Source of the DNA: Corallium rubrum
Lineage: Eukaryota > Cnidaria > Anthozoa > Scleralcyonacea > Coralliidae
Assembly (NCBI GenBank): GCA_964035015.1
Contig: OZ035998.1
Span: forward strand, 22,897,479 to 22,961,478
Length of the DNA: 64,000 nt
Direction: 5' to 3'
Below, one piece after another: positions 25,282 to 35,728 of the stretch (position 1 is its first letter; every line of letters begins with the position of its first letter). The notes under the pieces are model-generated. The model worked only from the letters and a program-made list of their open reading frames with translations, was not told the origin of the DNA and ran no database searches. The translations under genes and the position numbers were made by a program.

Positions 25282-25611
25282 AAGTTTGCACTGAGAACAA
25301 ACATTGCAATTCTTCTAAACATTCAAGTGTTTTATTACAATTGTAACACTGGTGGGACTTTGTGTTGGGCTCGGCTACTATCGGTCCCTCGGGAGTAACC
25401 TTGGTCCGTTTAAAGACTGTTTGCATGGTTTTCTCCGACAACCAGCAGCATAATGGCTATCATCACCACAAACGAAGCAGTGTTGACAATTTGTACTACC
25501 ACTTTCTTGGCAGGATGAACACAATGTTCTCCTAGAGGGCTGTTTACTTTTTGCTCTTGTATCTTCACCCTGCATACTTTTGTTCCTAACTTCTGCTCTG
25601 AGGGATTCAGC
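25200..25611 (-). pseudogene. Gag C-terminus with CCHC knuckle and MYND-type finger
   Basis: Minus strand from 25611: a basic region, then CSSCQESG and a classical CCHC zinc knuckle (CFVCGDDSHYAAGC, about 25480). This is followed in the next frame by QCYNCNKTLECLEELQC and, after another shift, YCSRKCQKGHWHLHKPLC, whose Cys spacing and final H-x3-C match a MYND zinc finger. The knuckle binds RNA; a MYND finger normally binds proteins. Frameshifts near 25430 and 25285 break it. An identical copy of 25377-25611 lies at 33566-33800. Confidence 0.75.
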
Positions 25612-26232
25612 AGTAGTATGGCCACAGCTATAGTACAGCTGAGTCAGCATTTTTCAGAAGTTCTCGCCCCTAGGTTTTAGTTACTAGGCTGGCCGTGTGG
25701 GCCCTGTGCGCGCATGTAGACCGGAAATCATGTTATTAATATAAACCGGTTTGACAAGTGAGATTGTGATTGCGAAAAGTTCACGGCAGTTTGAAGAACT
25801 CTGACTCCTCAGCGACTGATCACCCTTATCTTTACGGAGTTTGTCCATAGACAGATTCAGCAATTGGAAGAACTGATAACATGTGTGAAGACCGACCAAA
25901 TCGATGGTAATCAATGGACATCCATTAGAGAACATTCTGAAATATCCAGTGAAAACGAACGATGGTTGACTTTCGCAGGTCAAACCATTTCAATGATTGA
26001 TCGTGAAGAAATCTGGAGGGGAACTGTAGAAGCTTGCAGGATTTTAAAGCACCCCGAGCCTTCCAACGCGTACAGAAATGTATGTAAGCCTGTTGAAAGC
26101 CTGTTTAATATGACCTGGTTTGTGTGGTGTCAGACGTTTTGTGAAACTGAAAGAACTATAATCATTATTAATTTAATGGACTATATTATATGTGTTTGTA
26201 AGCTAAAGTATGAAACAAAATATTCAGGCATA
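25612..26232. repeat. Left terminal inverted repeat of the gag-inserted element
   Basis: Pairs with 36557-37183. The homology stops sharply at ATATTCAGGCATA on both sides. A further direct copy lies at 33801-34421 because of the 2.8 kb duplication. Confidence 0.85.
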
Positions 26233-26286
26233 AAGCAACGAATTTTCGATGGAAGAGGACAGCGAATCCACCGAACAGGAAAGTAG
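25864..26286 (+). CDS. Unknown ORF mostly inside the inverted repeat
   Basis: Encodes up to 140 residues beginning MEELITCVKTDQIDGNQW, with a charged, coding-looking stretch to about residue 80 (WRGTVEACRILKHPEPSNAY). Its homologous frame in the right arm is still recognisable after divergence, which suggests past coding selection; after about 26110 it looks non-coding. It may be the first exon of a gene continued at 26249. The function is unknown. An identical copy lies at 34053-34475. Confidence 0.35.
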   Translation: MEELITCVKTDQIDGNQWTSIREHSEISSENERWLTFAGQTISMIDREEIWRGTVEACRILKHPEPSNAYRNVCKPVESLFNMTWFVWCQTFCETERTIIIINLMDYIICVCKLKYETKYSGIKQRIFDGRGQRIHRTGK

Positions 26287-26614
26287 CGAATCCTACGAAG
26301 AGTCCGAGGAAGATGAAGACGAGGACACACCTTGGGAATTTATATTAAATGAAGTTTTTGGGAAGATGGATCCTTTACGAGATGCTCTTGTCGAAAAAAC
26401 AATGGAAGAAAATAACATCACTGTCGACGAAGCTATGCAACGTGCCTACGCCACCTTGCTTTCAGAATATACCAAAGATATGGCAAAAACATACAAAAAG
26501 TACATTCGATTAGTAAAAGGGCTTCAACGTGAGAGTATCCACAAGAAAATTATGAAAACGATAAAGTGTTTAATGAATAAAGAAGGCGACGATGAAGATG
26601 AAATGCGGCTATAA
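26249..26614 (+). CDS. Acidic unknown protein of the gag-inserted element
   Basis: A 121-residue intact frame. Residues 1-28 are almost all Glu/Asp/Ser (MEEDSESTEQESSESYEE), followed by a helical domain: TPWEFILNEVFGKMDPLRDA, a basic Lys-rich middle and an acidic end (GDDEDEMRL). I recall similar acidic small proteins next to PolB genes in cnidarian mobile loci, but cannot verify this. It lies just inside the inverted repeat. Function unknown; no catalytic motif. The identical copy is at 34438-34803. Confidence 0.5.
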   Translation: MEEDSESTEQESSESYEESEEDEDEDTPWEFILNEVFGKMDPLRDALVEKTMEENNITVDEAMQRAYATLLSEYTKDMAKTYKKYIRLVKGLQRESIHKKIMKTIKCLMNKEGDDEDEMRL

Positions 26615-26829
26615 ATCAAAGAAAATTTCTTCTACAACGAATGTTGTGATACAAAAGCGTTATGGGTAACATGAACACGGGGACAGAATAATAATTGTTT
26701 GTACGTTCATACACTAAACAATTCTACAAATTAAATTGCATTTTAAAATACGTCTTGTGTTATTTAATCATATAACTGTTAACTTAACTGTTTAGCTCAT
26801 TCCTGTCCAAGGGCTTCCCCAGAGACGAG

Positions 26830-26991
26830 AAAGGAGCGAATGCGAACTTAAATGCGAGCACGAGGAGCAAATGCGAACTTAGATGCGAGCAAAAGGAGCA
26901 AATGCGAACTTAAATGCGAGCTAAAGGAGCGAATGCGAACTTAAATGTGAGCTTGAGGAGCAAATGCGAATTAAAATGCGAGTTGGTTATG
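26830..26991. repeat. ~36-bp minisatellite, about 4.5 copies
   Basis: Units of AGGAGCAAATGCGAACTTA followed by AATGCGAGC-type sequence, just downstream of the acidic ORF. Duplicated at about 35019-35180. Confidence 0.9.
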
Positions 26992-27047
26992 AATGCCTGT
27001 CAACTAAATTTAAACTCTGTTCAATTACAATTTAGAATACGCATGTC

Positions 27048-27539
27048 AACTCTTTCATAGCAGCCTCCCTAAATATCTATCTGATGACATTGAACGTATA
27101 CAGAAACGAGCCATGAACATAATCTTGCCAGACCTCAATTACAATGAGGCGCTGGAGATAACTGGCGTCTCCACACTTTATGCCAGACGGGAGGCTCATT
27201 CACTTAAACTATTTAATGACATTTATAAAGACAAGGAACACAAACTTTCAGATCACTTACCTCCACTAGCCAGCTCATACTTGGCACGATTAAGGAGTAA
27301 TAGAACTTTTAATGTACCTAATTGTCGTACCGATCGCTATCGGAAGTCTTTCATTATTCACTATTCAAATAGTCATTACACGTAAATAGCTTTTTTAACA
27401 CTATTTATACATTTAATAGAGTTTTCGTATTTGTAATTTAAGTGCATTTGTAATTCAGTCTTTGACTGCAATATATGGAATTTTAAAAAACGACCTACCT
27501 ACCTACCTACCTACCTACCTACCTACCTACCTATCTATT
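27048..27539 (+). mobile_element. LINE RT C-terminus with (CTAC)n tail, copy 1
   Basis: From about 27051 the plus strand encodes SSLPKYLSDDIERIQKRAMN and continues to the stop at 27385 with a typical LINE RT end (RTFNVPNCRTDRYRKSF). It then has about 105 bp of 3' UTR and a (CTAC)n tail (27494-27533). It is heavily 5'-truncated. Confidence 0.85.
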
Positions 27540-28181
27540 AGATCGACAACAAACCCCCGTGGCTCGTTCGCTGAAAGTATGTGACTAAATTATCTCTTGT
27601 AACTTACCTATATAGGATTCAGTCACTAAAAGATTCGTAAAGCCAATAAAACGAGCTCAAAATACTCTATTTCACTCACTAATATTGTGTCTACGCCTAC
27701 GACAAACATTCTTTTATTTAGTCGATTATTGGGATTAATATTCCCACTATTTAACTGCATCATATGAAACCAGTCATCACCGACATTCAAAAAATTTTAT
27801 TTCAGCATTATATAATTGCTACATGCACCTTTATGTCGCAAATACAAGCGATAATTTTGCGGTGTTACAAAAAACGAACATGCGAAGTAATTATTACGCA
27901 AAGGGAAAAGGAATCGCCCTCTCACGATTTGTGATTCCCTGACGACAACAAGGCTTCGATATTAATCTCACAAGGTCACTCGCTGCAGTAGGCGGCTAAT
28001 TATTTCTTGTGAGTTTATAATACGAAGCACCCTATTTTGCTAAGAACAGTTTATAAAAGCGATAATTTCGCGGTGTTAAGAAAATAATATTCTAAGTAAT
28101 ATTATAATACGCAAAGGGAAATTTTGCAATCCTATATAGTATATCATTCCTAAGCTGAGTGGGATTAATATTCCCTTACAC

Positions 28182-29021
28182 CAATTTTTGTTTTTAAAAG
28201 GGAAATCATAAATAATTATAATGTATAAAACAGTTAATCTGATCCCGGACGTACCATGTGCTTCCATCCAAACAGGTTGGATTTTGGTCCAATCCTGTAA
28301 CTAGAGTTTATTTTGGAGGAGAAAAACACAAGGGTCGTTGAGACCCCATGTTTTTGATTTGGTAAAATAAAAATTTTTTAAAAAAATGTGTGTTCTTGTG
28401 TTATGGTATTAGTGGGGGGTTGGGGGAAAGGGTTATTAGTTAAGATTAGTATTCTGATAAAATAAAAGTTGGAGAGGGGAAGGGGGAATTTTTTTGTTAC
28501 AAGCTGAACTGAGTAGGGGGTTGTTGATTTTGGTTGCTCAAAATATTTTGTTTGGGAAATATTTTTAAATATTAAACTGGTAGTGAACATAATACCGCAA
28601 TAGACTTGAGGTTACACCCTGTATACGACAACACGACACCAATGAGATTTAAAGATAAAAAGAAGGAAGAAACAGATGGAATAGGATGCGCAAAACCCGG
28701 GTGCTGAAGTAAAAAGAAGCCAAAAAACAGACATTTGCGGAAAAGAGCTGCCTGAATTTTGCCCAATAAAGCCATGAATCATCAGGTTCCAAGCATGACT
28801 GGGAGGCATGTTTCTAGCTCACTAGCAAGCCCTGGAACGACATGCCTGCTTTTGAAATAAAAGATTGCCAAGAAACGGTTGGTATACGAGAAAGGTGTCC
28901 CGAACGAAGCGAAAGGCGAAAATTGTTTTCAACTTTTTGTTTTTTTTAAAATTTATATACGTCAGCAAAACGGCAACCGAAAGAGTTTTTTTTAAGAAAA
29001 GGAGGAAAAATCCGTAAGAAA
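28182..29021 (-). repeat. Penelope pseudo-LTR, copy 1
   Basis: 840 bp, near-identical to 30782-31621 (offset 2,600). Its first six bases (CAATTT) are also the end of the flanking 2.8 kb repeat, a 6-bp microhomology at the insertion point. Confidence 0.9.
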
Positions 29022-29782
29022 GATTTTGGAGCAAGAAACTTAAAGGTTTTGTAGTCAATTAGACTTTCCGATTGGATGGTTCGTAGGTACTGAGTGATAT
29101 TTGAGGGCAATTGGTTAAGAGTATCTCTGGAATTTGATTGAATTAGTTCGTAATTTTGAGGGTTGGACAGTTGTGTAAGTGCCTCAGCCTCATAGTCAAC
29201 TGATGACCAGATCACTGTGGTACCACCCTTATCCGCTGGTTTAATGAGGTAATTTTTGCTCTGAGCATAATTTGAAAGAAAATTGGATTCAATTGTAGAA
29301 AGATTGCTAGTCTGAGTTGTTTCAGCATTATCGAACCTTGTTTTCAAGGTAGATAGAACAGAGGAAATATAAGCCAAAAGGTTAGAATTATTTGGTATGG
29401 GTGGATCCCAAGAGCTTTGAATTTTGAAAGGAAATTGGTTGTCGGAATCACAACCGAAAAAATAAAACTTTGTGTACATGGTCCGGCGAAAACGTAAAAA
29501 GGAATTGTAAAGGGTTTGCCAATCAACCGGTTTGGGAGTAGGGATAAATTTGAAGCCCTTGGAGAGGATTGAGGTTAGTGGTTTTGAGAGAGTATAATCA
29601 GTTAAATTGACAATCAATTTTTGATTAACACTTTTATTCAATTTCTCTCTTAACATGGTTTTATCTCTATTTTTCTTAGAAGAACGCCTGTGTTGTTTTA
29701 TTTTCAGAAAATCTCTTATCGTTTTGCGACTGTTTGGTAGTTGAAGTGAAGTTTTCTTTTGAGTCGTGTTTTGGATGGCCAA
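29022..29782 (-). pseudogene. Penelope RT N-terminal half
   Basis: The minus-strand frame from 29782 contains LIVNLTDYTLSKPLTSILSK, TPKPVDWQ and YLIKPADKGGTTVIW, the conserved N-terminal block of Penelope-like RTs, ending at FKFLAPKS near 29030. There it runs into the pseudo-LTR, and the remaining residues of the open frame (to 28946) are read from non-coding sequence. The RT catalytic core is therefore missing from this unit. Confidence 0.85.
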
Positions 29783-30456
29783 GCTCTCTGAAAATTTACA
29801 GGAACGTGTGTGTTCACATCCATTAAAGGTGGAATCGTTGGATTGGTTAATAGTTTTTCCTCATGATGGGTAATAAGAATATTTGTAAGCTTTGTTGAGC
29901 ACCCAAGAAGGCACGAATCCCATTTCTTTTGTAGATCGTCTGAGAGTTTTAACGCTGGTTCGACATGCAGTTGTAACTGTTTAGGAATGGTATTGTTATT
30001 TCGGTGCTTACGTAGACGTTTCAGACTGCGCTTATGATTGGAGTTTTTGTTGCTGATGGTATCTAAATTGACCTCCGGGATTTGAATATCGGGTGTGTTC
30101 AAAAAAAGTTCTGGAGTATTGGTGGGAGAGGGTGTGGTTTGACTGTCTACATCTATTGCGAGTATATAGTTTTCAACTGAAACCATATCGTTTAGGTGGA
30201 TAGGTGAGACAGATGATTCCTCTGTATCATCTGCCCCATCTACCGTTCTTAAATAATTCAGGATATCATCGATTGGATTTGATGGTGGATTGGGTGAAAG
30301 CAAGAGATGTTCCTCGGTGGCAGAAATATTAATTTGTTCTTCATCCTTCTCCTCTGTATTATGCTTTAAGAGTTCATCAAGTTCATTCAGTTCAGATTCG
30401 TTCAGAGGTGACATGGAGTCCTCCAGACCGCTCTCAAAAAAAGACTCAAAATTCAT
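29716..30456 (-). CDS. Penelope-like 5' ORF / N-terminal extension
   Basis: An intact 246-residue frame from ATG 30456. It has an acidic first half (ESELNELDELLKHNTEEKD) and a basic C-terminal third (RSLKRLRKHRNNN, TRLKRKLHF). It overlaps the RT N-terminal frame (29782 down), so a single protein with one frameshift, or two overlapping ORFs, are both possible. Penelope-like proteins commonly have a variable N-terminal region before the RT. No enzymatic motif is seen. Confidence 0.6.
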   Translation of the reverse strand: MNFESFFESGLEDSMSPLNESELNELDELLKHNTEEKDEEQINISATEEHLLLSPNPPSNPIDDILNYLRTVDGADDTEESSVSPIHLNDMVSVENYILAIDVDSQTTPSPTNTPELFLNTPDIQIPEVNLDTISNKNSNHKRSLKRLRKHRNNNTIPKQLQLHVEPALKLSDDLQKKWDSCLLGCSTKLTNILITHHEEKLLTNPTIPPLMDVNTHVPVNFQRAWPSKTRLKRKLHFNYQTVAKR

Positions 30457-30781
30457 TGGAATGGATAGTAATAGTTGAAATAACCAGTTATTCTCGTCTT
30501 AAATTATTCATGAAAATATTCCATAGAAAAACCAAATTAGATGAAACCAAATGAAACTGAAAATCCTCAGTTCAGTCTTGCCTGGAAAAAGTCCAATTAC
30601 AAACCATTAGTTTGTTGGTGAAGGGTTGGAATTTCCTAAAAAATTGGGGTTTTGAGGACATGTTTATATTTATGTAAAGCGCAAAATATCGAGGAATATT
30701 AATGGCTATAGATAGAAGACATTGGCATTGTGCAGGAGATCGCTGGTGATCATTTCACATTTCACTGGTGGGTATGCTTAT

Positions 30782-31621
30782 CAATTTTTGTTTTTAAAAG
30801 GGAAATCATAAATAATTATAATGTATAAAACAGTTAATCTGATCCCGGACGTACCATGTGCTTCCATCCAAACAGGTTGGATTTTGGTCCAATCCTGTAA
30901 CTAGAGTTTATTTTGGAGGAGAAAAACACAAGGGTCGTTGAGACCCCATGTTTTTGATTTGGTAAAATAAAAATTTTTTAAAAAAATGTGTGTTCTTGTG
31001 TTATGGTATTAGTGGGGGGTTGGGGGGAAGGGTTATTAGTTAAGATTAGTATTCTGATAAAATAAAAGTTGGAGAGGGGAAGGGGGAATTTTTTTGTTAC
31101 AAGCTGAACTGAGTAGGGGGTTGTTGATTTTGGTTGCTCAAAATATTTTGTTTGGGAAATATTTTTAAATATTAAACTGGTAGTGAATATAATACCGCAA
31201 TAGACTTGAGGTTACACCCTGTATACGACAACACGACACCAATGAGATTTAAAGATAAAAAGAAGGAAGAAACAGATGGAATAGGATGCGCAAAACCCGG
31301 GTGCTGAAGTAAAAAGAAGCCAAAAAACAGACATTTGCGGAAAAGAGCTGCCTGAATTTTGCCCAATAAAGCCATGAATCATCAGGTTCCAAGCATGACT
31401 GGGAGGCATGTTTCTAGCTCACTAGCAAGCCCTGGAACGACATGCCTGCTTTTGAAATAAAAGATTGCCAAGAAACGATTGGTATACGAGAAAGGTGTCC
31501 CGAACGAAGCGAAAGGCGAAAATTGTTTTCAACTTTTTGTTTTTTTTAAAATTTATATACGTCAGCAAAACGGCAACCGAAAGAGTTTTTTTTAAGAAAA
31601 GGAGGAAAAATCCGTAAGAAA
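30782..31621 (-). repeat. Penelope pseudo-LTR, copy 2
   Basis: Near-identical to 28182-29021, with a few substitutions (for example at the run of G near 31027). It marks the junction between the two tandem units. Confidence 0.9.
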
Positions 31622-32467
31622 ACGCGTAAAAATTTTCTCTAGAAACCAGTAAAATACAGATAAATATGCTATTTGTTCCCGTAGGGTTAAACTTGTGATA
31701 TAAAACATGTAAAATCACAAATTATCAAGAAAGTTTGAAAATTTTTTTCAAATTATGGCGTCAGCAGTAAAAGGCTAAAATTTATTTTTGAGGAAAAACT
31801 ATAGACAAAAATCAAGGTATTCGGCAAAACTATAGAGAAATAACGGTGACATTGATACGGTAACTTTAGAAATTAATTTAAGGTTAATTGGTATAAAAAA
31901 TGTAAACAAATACTTACAAAGACTTTCCCGGCTTTGAAAACCCCGGCTTTCAAAATCCCGCCGCGTCAGTAAAGGGCCGGAAATAGACTTGCGTGTTGTT
32001 GTTATGACAACAAAATAGACCGAGCAAAAGTACTGGGACCGTGTTGTGGCCATGTTGGAATTTCGAATGTCACGAAGCGAGTGAGAAAACGGTTAAAAAT
32101 GTGTAATATTTAACATTTTGAAGGAACAAACCTATTGGAAAACCATTGGTAACCTGTACAGACTTGTTTTGCGAAGATATTTTGGGTAAACAATGAAATA
32201 ACGAGGAGATTTTTGGAATTAACTTTATTTCAAATGAACTTAATATAAAAATGGCCTGGAATGGCTGAGTGGTAATTGACGTATGAAAACTCTCAATATA
32301 AAAGTAAGTTGTTCCCTTTTCTTTACAATGTATTTTAAAATACGCGGTTGAATAATCTTTTTTTGGTTTTAAAATGGCAATCAATTGTTACCAGAGTCCA
32401 TCAAGTGATGAATTGACTGAAATAGTCACATGTAATCCATACAAATTGAAATAATTGCAGTTTTTCT
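31622..32467 (-). other. Penelope 3' untranslated region
   Basis: AT-rich sequence between the RT stop and the pseudo-LTR; no frame with recognisable domains. Confidence 0.6.
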
Positions 32468-33565
32468 TTATGGTTTCTTAGTATATTTGGAGCGCACAAA
32501 ATGTTCTCTTAGGTTTTTGTGTCTTTGAAAAGCCACCACCGGAGGATTCGGGAAAATCTGGGGGAGACATTGGTCATTCTCAATATATGACCAATGTTGT
32601 CTTAAGACGTGGTTCAGATGTTTGGATAGGTTGTCGTCATATGGAATAACGAATGGAAGGATTGGTTGGTGGGTGGTCTCTTTGGGTTCAAGAAGTTCTG
32701 CTTGGGTGCAAGAGTGAGCCCTGTTCATAGCCAGAAGGATATCTGTATCGCGGTGACCTCGAGCTAACAGGATCGCCCTCAGGTTTTGTGCCCTCTGGAT
32801 AAATCTCTGATCGTCCGTGATCACTCGGCGATATCTCAACATTTGGCTACAAACTAGGCCACTCTTACATGAGTCCGGGTGGTAGGAATTATAATGTAAA
32901 AGGGGTAGACAGTCAGTTGGTTTAATGAATAAATCGGATTTGAGTGATCCATCATCGTCAATATAGATGATGGTGTCCAAGAAATTGACTTCCTTAGTAG
33001 AATGTGTTTCCACAAATTTGATTGTGTTGTGGAAGGAGTTCAAAGAGAGCATAAATTGTTTAAAGGAAGCCAAACCATGCATCCAAATAAGAAAAATATC
33101 ATCCAGAAAACGAAACCAAACACTGGGTTTTCTAATATCCAGTAAAGATTCCAAAAAGGAATTTTCCAAGGTTCCCATGAAGATATTGGCATAGGATGGG
33201 GCCATTTTGGTTCCCATTGCCGTGCCGTGTTTTTGCAAATAGAGTTGATTATCAAAAGTAAAGTAGTTGTCTTTTAGAATGAAATCAAAAAATTGTGTAA
33301 TAACCGGAAGTAGAGGCCAATCATTCGAATAGAAATCTTTTAGTGATAAAATGCAAGAATCAATTCCTTCTTGTATAGGAATGTTGGTGTAAAGTGACTT
33401 TACATCAATTGTAGCTAAAATAGTGTTTTCCGGGAGCGGAGTTGTTAAATTAAAAATTAAACGTAAAAAATGGTTTGTGTCTTTGATATAGGATGGAAAG
33501 GTTTCACTGATTGGTTTCAAATAATAATCAACAAAGGCGGAGAGGTTGTCAGTGGGAGAGCCACA
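32468..33565 (-). pseudogene. Penelope RT catalytic half
   Basis: From 33565 the minus strand is open through GSPTDNLSAFVDYYLKPISE, TIDVKSLYTNIP (first Asp), HGTAMGTKMAPSYANIFMG and WFRFLDDIFLIW (catalytic DD), to the stop at 32468. The C-terminus (REHFVRSKYTKKP) has no GIY-YIG domain, unlike the element at 13.5 kb. The frame is intact but lacks its N-terminal third, cut at the boundary with the 2.8 kb repeat. Confidence 0.9.
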
Positions 33566-34052
33566 ACTATCGGTCCCTCGGGAGTAACCTTGGTCCGTTT
33601 AAAGACTGTTTGCATGGTTTTCTCCGACAACCAGCAGCATAATGGCTATCATCACCACAAACGAAGCAGTGTTGACAATTTGTACTACCACTTTCTTGGC
33701 AGGATGAACACAATGTTCTCCTAGAGGGCTGTTTACTTTTTGCTCTTGTATCTTCACCCTGCATACTTTTGTTCCTAACTTCTGCTCTGAGGGATTCAGC
33801 AGTAGTATGGCCACAGCTATAGTACAGCTGAGTCAGCATTTTTCAGAAGTTCTCGCCCCTAGGTTTTAGTTACTAGGCTGGCCGTGTGGGCCCTGTGCGC
33901 GCATGTAGACCGGAAATCATGTTATTAATATAAACCGGTTTGACAAGTGAGATTGTGATTGCGAAAAGTTCACGGCAGTTTGAAGAACTCTGACTCCTCA
34001 GCGACTGATCACCCTTATCTTTACGGAGTTTGTCCATAGACAGATTCAGCAA

Positions 34053-34475
34053 TTGGAAGAACTGATAACATGTGTGAAGACCGACCAAATCGATGGTAAT
34101 CAATGGACATCCATTAGAGAACATTCTGAAATATCCAGTGAAAACGAACGATGGTTGACTTTCGCAGGTCAAACCATTTCAATGATTGATCGTGAAGAAA
34201 TCTGGAGGGGAACTGTAGAAGCTTGCAGGATTTTAAAGCACCCCGAGCCTTCCAACGCGTACAGAAATGTATGTAAGCCTGTTGAAAGCCTGTTTAATAT
34301 GACCTGGTTTGTGTGGTGTCAGACGTTTTGTGAAACTGAAAGAACTATAATCATTATTAATTTAATGGACTATATTATATGTGTTTGTAAGCTAAAGTAT
34401 GAAACAAAATATTCAGGCATAAAGCAACGAATTTTCGATGGAAGAGGACAGCGAATCCACCGAACAGGAAAGTAG
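34053..34475 (+). CDS. Duplicate of the unknown ORF at 25864-26286
   Basis: Identical sequence in the second copy of the 2.8 kb direct repeat; no independent evidence of expression. Confidence 0.3.
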   Translation: MEELITCVKTDQIDGNQWTSIREHSEISSENERWLTFAGQTISMIDREEIWRGTVEACRILKHPEPSNAYRNVCKPVESLFNMTWFVWCQTFCETERTIIIINLMDYIICVCKLKYETKYSGIKQRIFDGRGQRIHRTGK

Positions 34476-34803
34476 CGAATCCTACGAAGAGTCCGAGGAA
34501 GATGAAGACGAGGACACACCTTGGGAATTTATATTAAATGAAGTTTTTGGGAAGATGGATCCTTTACGAGATGCTCTTGTCGAAAAAACAATGGAAGAAA
34601 ATAACATCACTGTCGACGAAGCTATGCAACGTGCCTACGCCACCTTGCTTTCAGAATATACCAAAGATATGGCAAAAACATACAAAAAGTACATTCGATT
34701 AGTAAAAGGGCTTCAACGTGAGAGTATCCACAAGAAAATTATGAAAACGATAAAGTGTTTAATGAATAAAGAAGGCGACGATGAAGATGAAATGCGGCTA
34801 TAA
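34438..34803 (+). CDS. Duplicate of the acidic protein at 26249-26614
   Basis: Identical 121-residue frame in copy 2 of the direct repeat. Confidence 0.45.
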   Translation: MEEDSESTEQESSESYEESEEDEDEDTPWEFILNEVFGKMDPLRDALVEKTMEENNITVDEAMQRAYATLLSEYTKDMAKTYKKYIRLVKGLQRESIHKKIMKTIKCLMNKEGDDEDEMRL

Positions 34804-35236
34804 ATCAAAGAAAATTTCTTCTACAACGAATGTTGTGATACAAAAGCGTTATGGGTAACATGAACACGGGGACAGAATAATAATTGTTTGTACGTTCATA
34901 CACTAAACAATTCTACAAATTAAATTGCATTTTAAAATACGTCTTGTGTTATTTAATCATATAACTGTTAACTTAACTGTTTAGCTCATTCCTGTCCAAG
35001 GGCTTCCCCAGAGACGAGAAAGGAGCGAATGCGAACTTAAATGCGAGCACGAGGAGCAAATGCGAACTTAGATGCGAGCAAAAGGAGCAAATGCGAACTT
35101 AAATGCGAGCTAAAGGAGCGAATGCGAACTTAAATGTGAGCTTGAGGAGCAAATGCGAATTAAAATGCGAGTTGGTTATGAATGCCTGTCAACTAAATTT
35201 AAACTCTGTTCAATTACAATTTAGAATACGCATGTC

Positions 35237-35728
35237 AACTCTTTCATAGCAGCCTCCCTAAATATCTATCTGATGACATTGAACGTATACAGAAACGAGC
35301 CATGAACATAATCTTGCCAGACCTCAATTACAATGAGGCGCTGGAGATAACTGGCGTCTCCACACTTTATGCCAGACGGGAGGCTCATTCACTTAAACTA
35401 TTTAATGACATTTATAAAGACAAGGAACACAAACTTTCAGATCACTTACCTCCACTAGCCAGCTCATACTTGGCACGATTAAGGAGTAATAGAACTTTTA
35501 ATGTACCTAATTGTCGTACCGATCGCTATCGGAAGTCTTTCATTATTCACTATTCAAATAGTCATTACACGTAAATAGCTTTTTTAACACTATTTATACA
35601 TTTAATAGAGTTTTCGTATTTGTAATTTAAGTGCATTTGTAATTCAGTCTTTGACTGCAATATATGGAATTTTAAAAAACGACCTACCTACCTACCTACC
35701 TACCTACCTACCTACCTACCTATCTATT
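35237..35728 (+). mobile_element. LINE RT C-terminus with (CTAC)n tail, copy 2
   Basis: Identical to 27048-27539, part of the 2.8 kb direct repeat. Confidence 0.85.

Larger units (their letters stand above)
25377..28187. repeat. 2,811-bp direct repeat, copy 1
   Basis: Identical to 33566-36376 (offset 8,189) apart from one substitution noticed (28163 G, 36352 A), including the minisatellite and the (CTAC)n length. It spans the Gypsy gag/finger region, the Polinton-like left end and a LINE fragment. The Penelope element occupies exactly the space between the copies. Confidence 0.95.
28188..33565 (-). mobile_element. Tandem Penelope-like element
   Basis: Minus strand, from high to low: RT C-terminal half (33565-32468), 3' region, pseudo-LTR (31621-30782), 5' ORF (30456-29716), RT N-terminal half (to about 29022), pseudo-LTR again (29021-28182). 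The upstream unit lacks its 5' part and the downstream unit lacks the RT middle and C-terminus, a head-to-tail partial tandem typical of Penelope elements. No GIY-YIG domain follows the RT. No single full-length frame exists. Confidence 0.9.

Noticed and set aside
26830..26991. CRISPR-like array
   Set aside because: The 36-bp units are contiguous without spacers, and the genome is eukaryotic; it is a minisatellite.
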